Positions 41,139 to 42,924 of a stretch of 42,924 nt of DNA are shown here, in pieces. Below the pieces are notes generated by a model. The model searched no databases. It was not told the origin of the DNA and saw only the letters and a program-made list of their open reading frames with translations. The stretch is from Gemmatimonadota bacterium (GTDB lineage Bacteria > Gemmatimonadota > Gemmatimonadetes > Gemmatimonadales > GWC2-71-9), in the NCBI GenBank assembly GCA_003220795.1, contig QHTK01000066.1, forward strand, positions 1 through 42,924, given 5' to 3'. The stretch's first letter is position 1; each line of letters starts with the position of its first letter. Position numbers and translations under genes: made by a program.

Positions 41139-42924
41139 ATGACCGCTCCATTGAGCGTAGCCCGTCTGCCGCCTCGTCGGCGGCGTCGCCTGCGCCTTGT
41201 CGTGCTGGTCCTCCTGTTCGCCCTCTTCCTGTTCCTTTCCAATCTGGTCCAGCTCGCCGCCGAATGGTTCTGGTTCCAGGCCCTGGGTTACGAGCGCGTG
41301 TTCACGACCCAGCTGGTGGCTGAGGCGCTGCTCGGCGTGGGGGTCGGCGGCCTGGTATTCGCGTTCCTCTACGTCAACCTGCGGATCGCCCAGCGCGGCC
41401 TCGTTCCGAACCCGCTGGTCGTCCAGTTCAGCTCCGGGGCCCCCGCCGTGGACGTGACCCGGCTGGTGCGCCGCCTGGCTCTGCCGACGGCGCTCGTTCT
41501 CGCGCTGCTGTTCGGCATGGGCGCCGCAGGTAGCTGGCTTGGCGTGCTCCAGTTCCTGCACCGCACGCCGTTCGGCGTGACGGACCCCGTGTTCGGCCGT
41601 GACGTGGGCTACTACGTGTTCACGCTGCCGGTGATCGCGGGCGGCCTCGGGCTCATCACGGCCCTCACGACGTTGACGCTGGCGGCAGCCGTCGGGCTGT
41701 ATGTGCTGCGCCGTGACGTCGTGCTGTTCGGGCGGCGCGTCACGGTCGAGCCCTCGGCCCGGCTGCACCTCGCCCTGCTGATCGCCCTGCTGTTCCTGTT
41801 GGCGGCGTTGCGGGTGTACTTCGTCCGCCTCCCGGGTCTCTTGTACTCCACCACGGGGCCGCTCGTGGGAGCGAGCTTCGCCGATCTCCACGCCACGCTT
41901 ACCGGCCTGCGGGTCGCGGGGCTGGCCGCGCTGGCAGGCGGAGCGCTGGTCCTGTGGGGAGCCAAGAGCCAACGCTTGGCCCGCAACACGCTCCTCGCGC
42001 TCGGGCTCTACTTCGGCGTGTCGCTCCTCGGCGTTGCCCTCTACCCCACGATCGTTCAGAAGCTGGTCGTGGCGCCGAACGAGCTGGTGAAGGAAACCCC
42101 GCAGCTCGCCTCCCACATCGCGGCGACGCGGCGGGCCTGGGGGCTGGACAGCGTCGTGACGCGCGAGCTCACGGGCGAGGCCCGGCTCACCGAGCGGGAC
42201 ATCCGGGCCAACCGGCCGACCATCGACAACGTCCGGCTGTGGGACCGCGACCCGCTGCTCCAGACGTTCGGGCAGCTGCAGGAGATCCGTACCTACTACG
42301 ACTTCGTCTCGGTGGACGACGACCGCTACTGGATCGACGGGCAGTACCGCCAGGTGCTCCTCTCGCCGCGCGAGCTGAACTCGGCTTCGCTCCCCACGCG
42401 GACGTTCATCAACGAGCGGCTCACCTTCACGCACGGGATGGGACTCACGCTCGGGCCGGTGAACCAAGTGACGCAGGAAGGACTACCGGTCCTCTTCATC
42501 AAAGACCTGCCGCCCGTGTCCAGCGTGTCGCTGCGGGTGACGCGCCCGGAGCTCTACTTCGGCGAGCTCACCGATTCGTGGGTGTTCGCCCGGACCCACC
42601 AGCGGGAGTTCGACTACCCCTCGGGGGACGAGAACATCTTCACCTCGTACGCGGGAGCCGGGGGCGTCCGGGTCGGCTCGTTCCCGCGCCGACTGGTGCT
42701 CGCGACCTACTTCCGCTCTTTGAAGGTGCTGCTCTCGAGCGACATCACGAGCGATAGCCGCGCGATGTACATCCGCAACATCCGGCTGCGGGCGCGCACG
42801 GCGCTGCCGTTCCTGTCGTTTGACGGTGACCCGTACCTCGTCGTGAGCGATTCGGGGCGGCTGCGCTGGATCCTCGACGCCTACACCGCGACGAGCCGCT
42901 ACCCCTACGCGCAGCCGCTCGACA
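41139..42924 (+). CDS. UPF0182/COG1615-family membrane protein (3' end beyond the window)
   Basis: Large conserved membrane protein of unknown function, cut at the right edge after about 595 codons (family members are about 900 residues). After a basic N-terminus (ARLPPRRRRRLRLVVL) the first half has about seven transmembrane helices with the family's EWFWFQALGYERVFTTQL, then FGRDVGYYVFTLPVI. The extracytoplasmic half starts near residue 300 with the signatures ELVKETPQLASHIAATRRAWGLD, NVRLWDRDPLLQTFGQLQEIRTYYDF, VDDDRYWIDGQYRQVLLSPREL and RLTFTHGMGLTLGPVNQV. No stop occurs before the window ends. Start ATG 41139, with no strong ribosome binding site. Confidence 0.93.
   Translation, partial: MTAPLSVARLPPRRRRRLRLVVLVLLFALFLFLSNLVQLAAEWFWFQALGYERVFTTQLVAEALLGVGVGGLVFAFLYVNLRIAQRGLVPNPLVVQFSSGAPAVDVTRLVRRLALPTALVLALLFGMGAAGSWLGVLQFLHRTPFGVTDPVFGRDVGYYVFTLPVIAGGLGLITALTTLTLAAAVGLYVLRRDVVLFGRRVTVEPSARLHLALLIALLFLLAALRVYFVRLPGLLYSTTGPLVGASFADLHATLTGLRVAGLAALAGGALVLWGAKSQRLARNTLLALGLYFGVSLLGVALYPTIVQKLVVAPNELVKETPQLASHIAATRRAWGLDSVVTRELTGEARLTERDIRANRPTIDNVRLWDRDPLLQTFGQLQEIRTYYDFVSVDDDRYWIDGQYRQVLLSPRELNSASLPTRTFINERLTFTHGMGLTLGPVNQVTQEGLPVLFIKDLPPVSSVSLRVTRPELYFGELTDSWVFARTHQREFDYPSGDENIFTSYAGAGGVRVGSFPRRLVLATYFRSLKVLLSSDITSDSRAMYIRNIRLRARTALPFLSFDGDPYLVVSDSGRLRWILDAYTATSRYPYAQPLD

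Noticed and set aside
41139..42924. Antisense 445-codon frame rich in Glu, Arg and Gln
   Set aside because: Mirror of the UPF0182 gene, whose conserved blocks are unmistakable on the plus strand.

Overview
The window is a GC-rich chromosomal stretch from a free-living, probably soil-type bacterium. A SusC/SusD outer-membrane pair, a large winged-helix/BTAD/ATPase regulator next to a TolB-like TPR protein, a membrane-bound Hanks-type kinase, several Tat-tagged sugar enzymes and an ECF42/DGPF module together suggest Gemmatimonadota or a close relative such as Acidobacteriota. This is an inference from gene content; there is no rRNA or tRNA in the window to settle it, and I saw no CRISPR array, insertion sequence or prophage gene.

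Layout. 1-4.7 kb: SusD and SusC (minus strand). 4.9-6.0 kb: a Gfo/Idh/MocA oxidoreductase. 6.3-8.5 kb: an overlapping operon of DGPF/YciI protein, RibD/DHFR-like protein and ECF42 sigma factor, facing a DUF5996 gene. 9.5-15.9 kb (minus): a membrane-anchored alpha/beta hydrolase behind a perfect 16-bp palindrome, a TolB-like TPR protein and its probable BTAD-type regulator. 16.1-16.2 kb: an 18-codon ORF with a strong ribosome binding site and a terminator-like hairpin. 16.3-21.0 kb: glpF, glpK and nagB, then a truncated ABC ATPase running into a secreted GH30 glycosidase. 21.4-25.4 kb: three Tat-signal sugar enzymes (two TIM-barrel epimerase-like proteins around a Gfo/Idh/MocA protein) facing a secreted creatininase-family protein. 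25.5-28.7 kb: LysR regulator divergent from cupin, SDR and aldo/keto reductase, with a symmetrical operator between. 28.7-31.6 kb: DUF4386 protein, a coenzyme-F420-reductase-like protein, a MarR-GNAT fusion with a promoter placed for leaderless translation, and a second DGPF protein followed by 12 codons of a lost RibD-like gene. 31.7-36.3 kb: an oxidative cassette with a Tat flavoprotein of spermidine-dehydrogenase type, a two-heme cytochrome c and a PQQ-type beta-propeller dehydrogenase. 36.4-38.5 kb: Ser/Thr kinase, the C-terminal relic of a PP2C phosphatase, and a VOC protein. 38.5-40.9 kb (minus): DUF2182, DUF899, SRPBCC and ArsR genes behind a 10-6-10 operator. 41.1 kb to the end: a UPF0182 membrane protein cut by the window edge.

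Themes. The content is small regulator-plus-enzyme modules, many with a visible operator, plus sugar and glycerol catabolism in the cytoplasm and periplasm. Several module boundaries carry broken gene ends: ABC ATPase at 19.6 kb, RibD at 31.7 kb, PP2C at 38.0 kb, an SDR-like N-terminus at 40.8 kb, and possibly a membrane protein at 6.1 kb. This suggests that the region grew by cassette replacement. The items I find most worth a second look are the SDR-like 23-codon leader under the ArsR-type operator, the oxidative cassette joined to a decapitated RibD gene, and the microprotein/hairpin locus at 16.1 kb.
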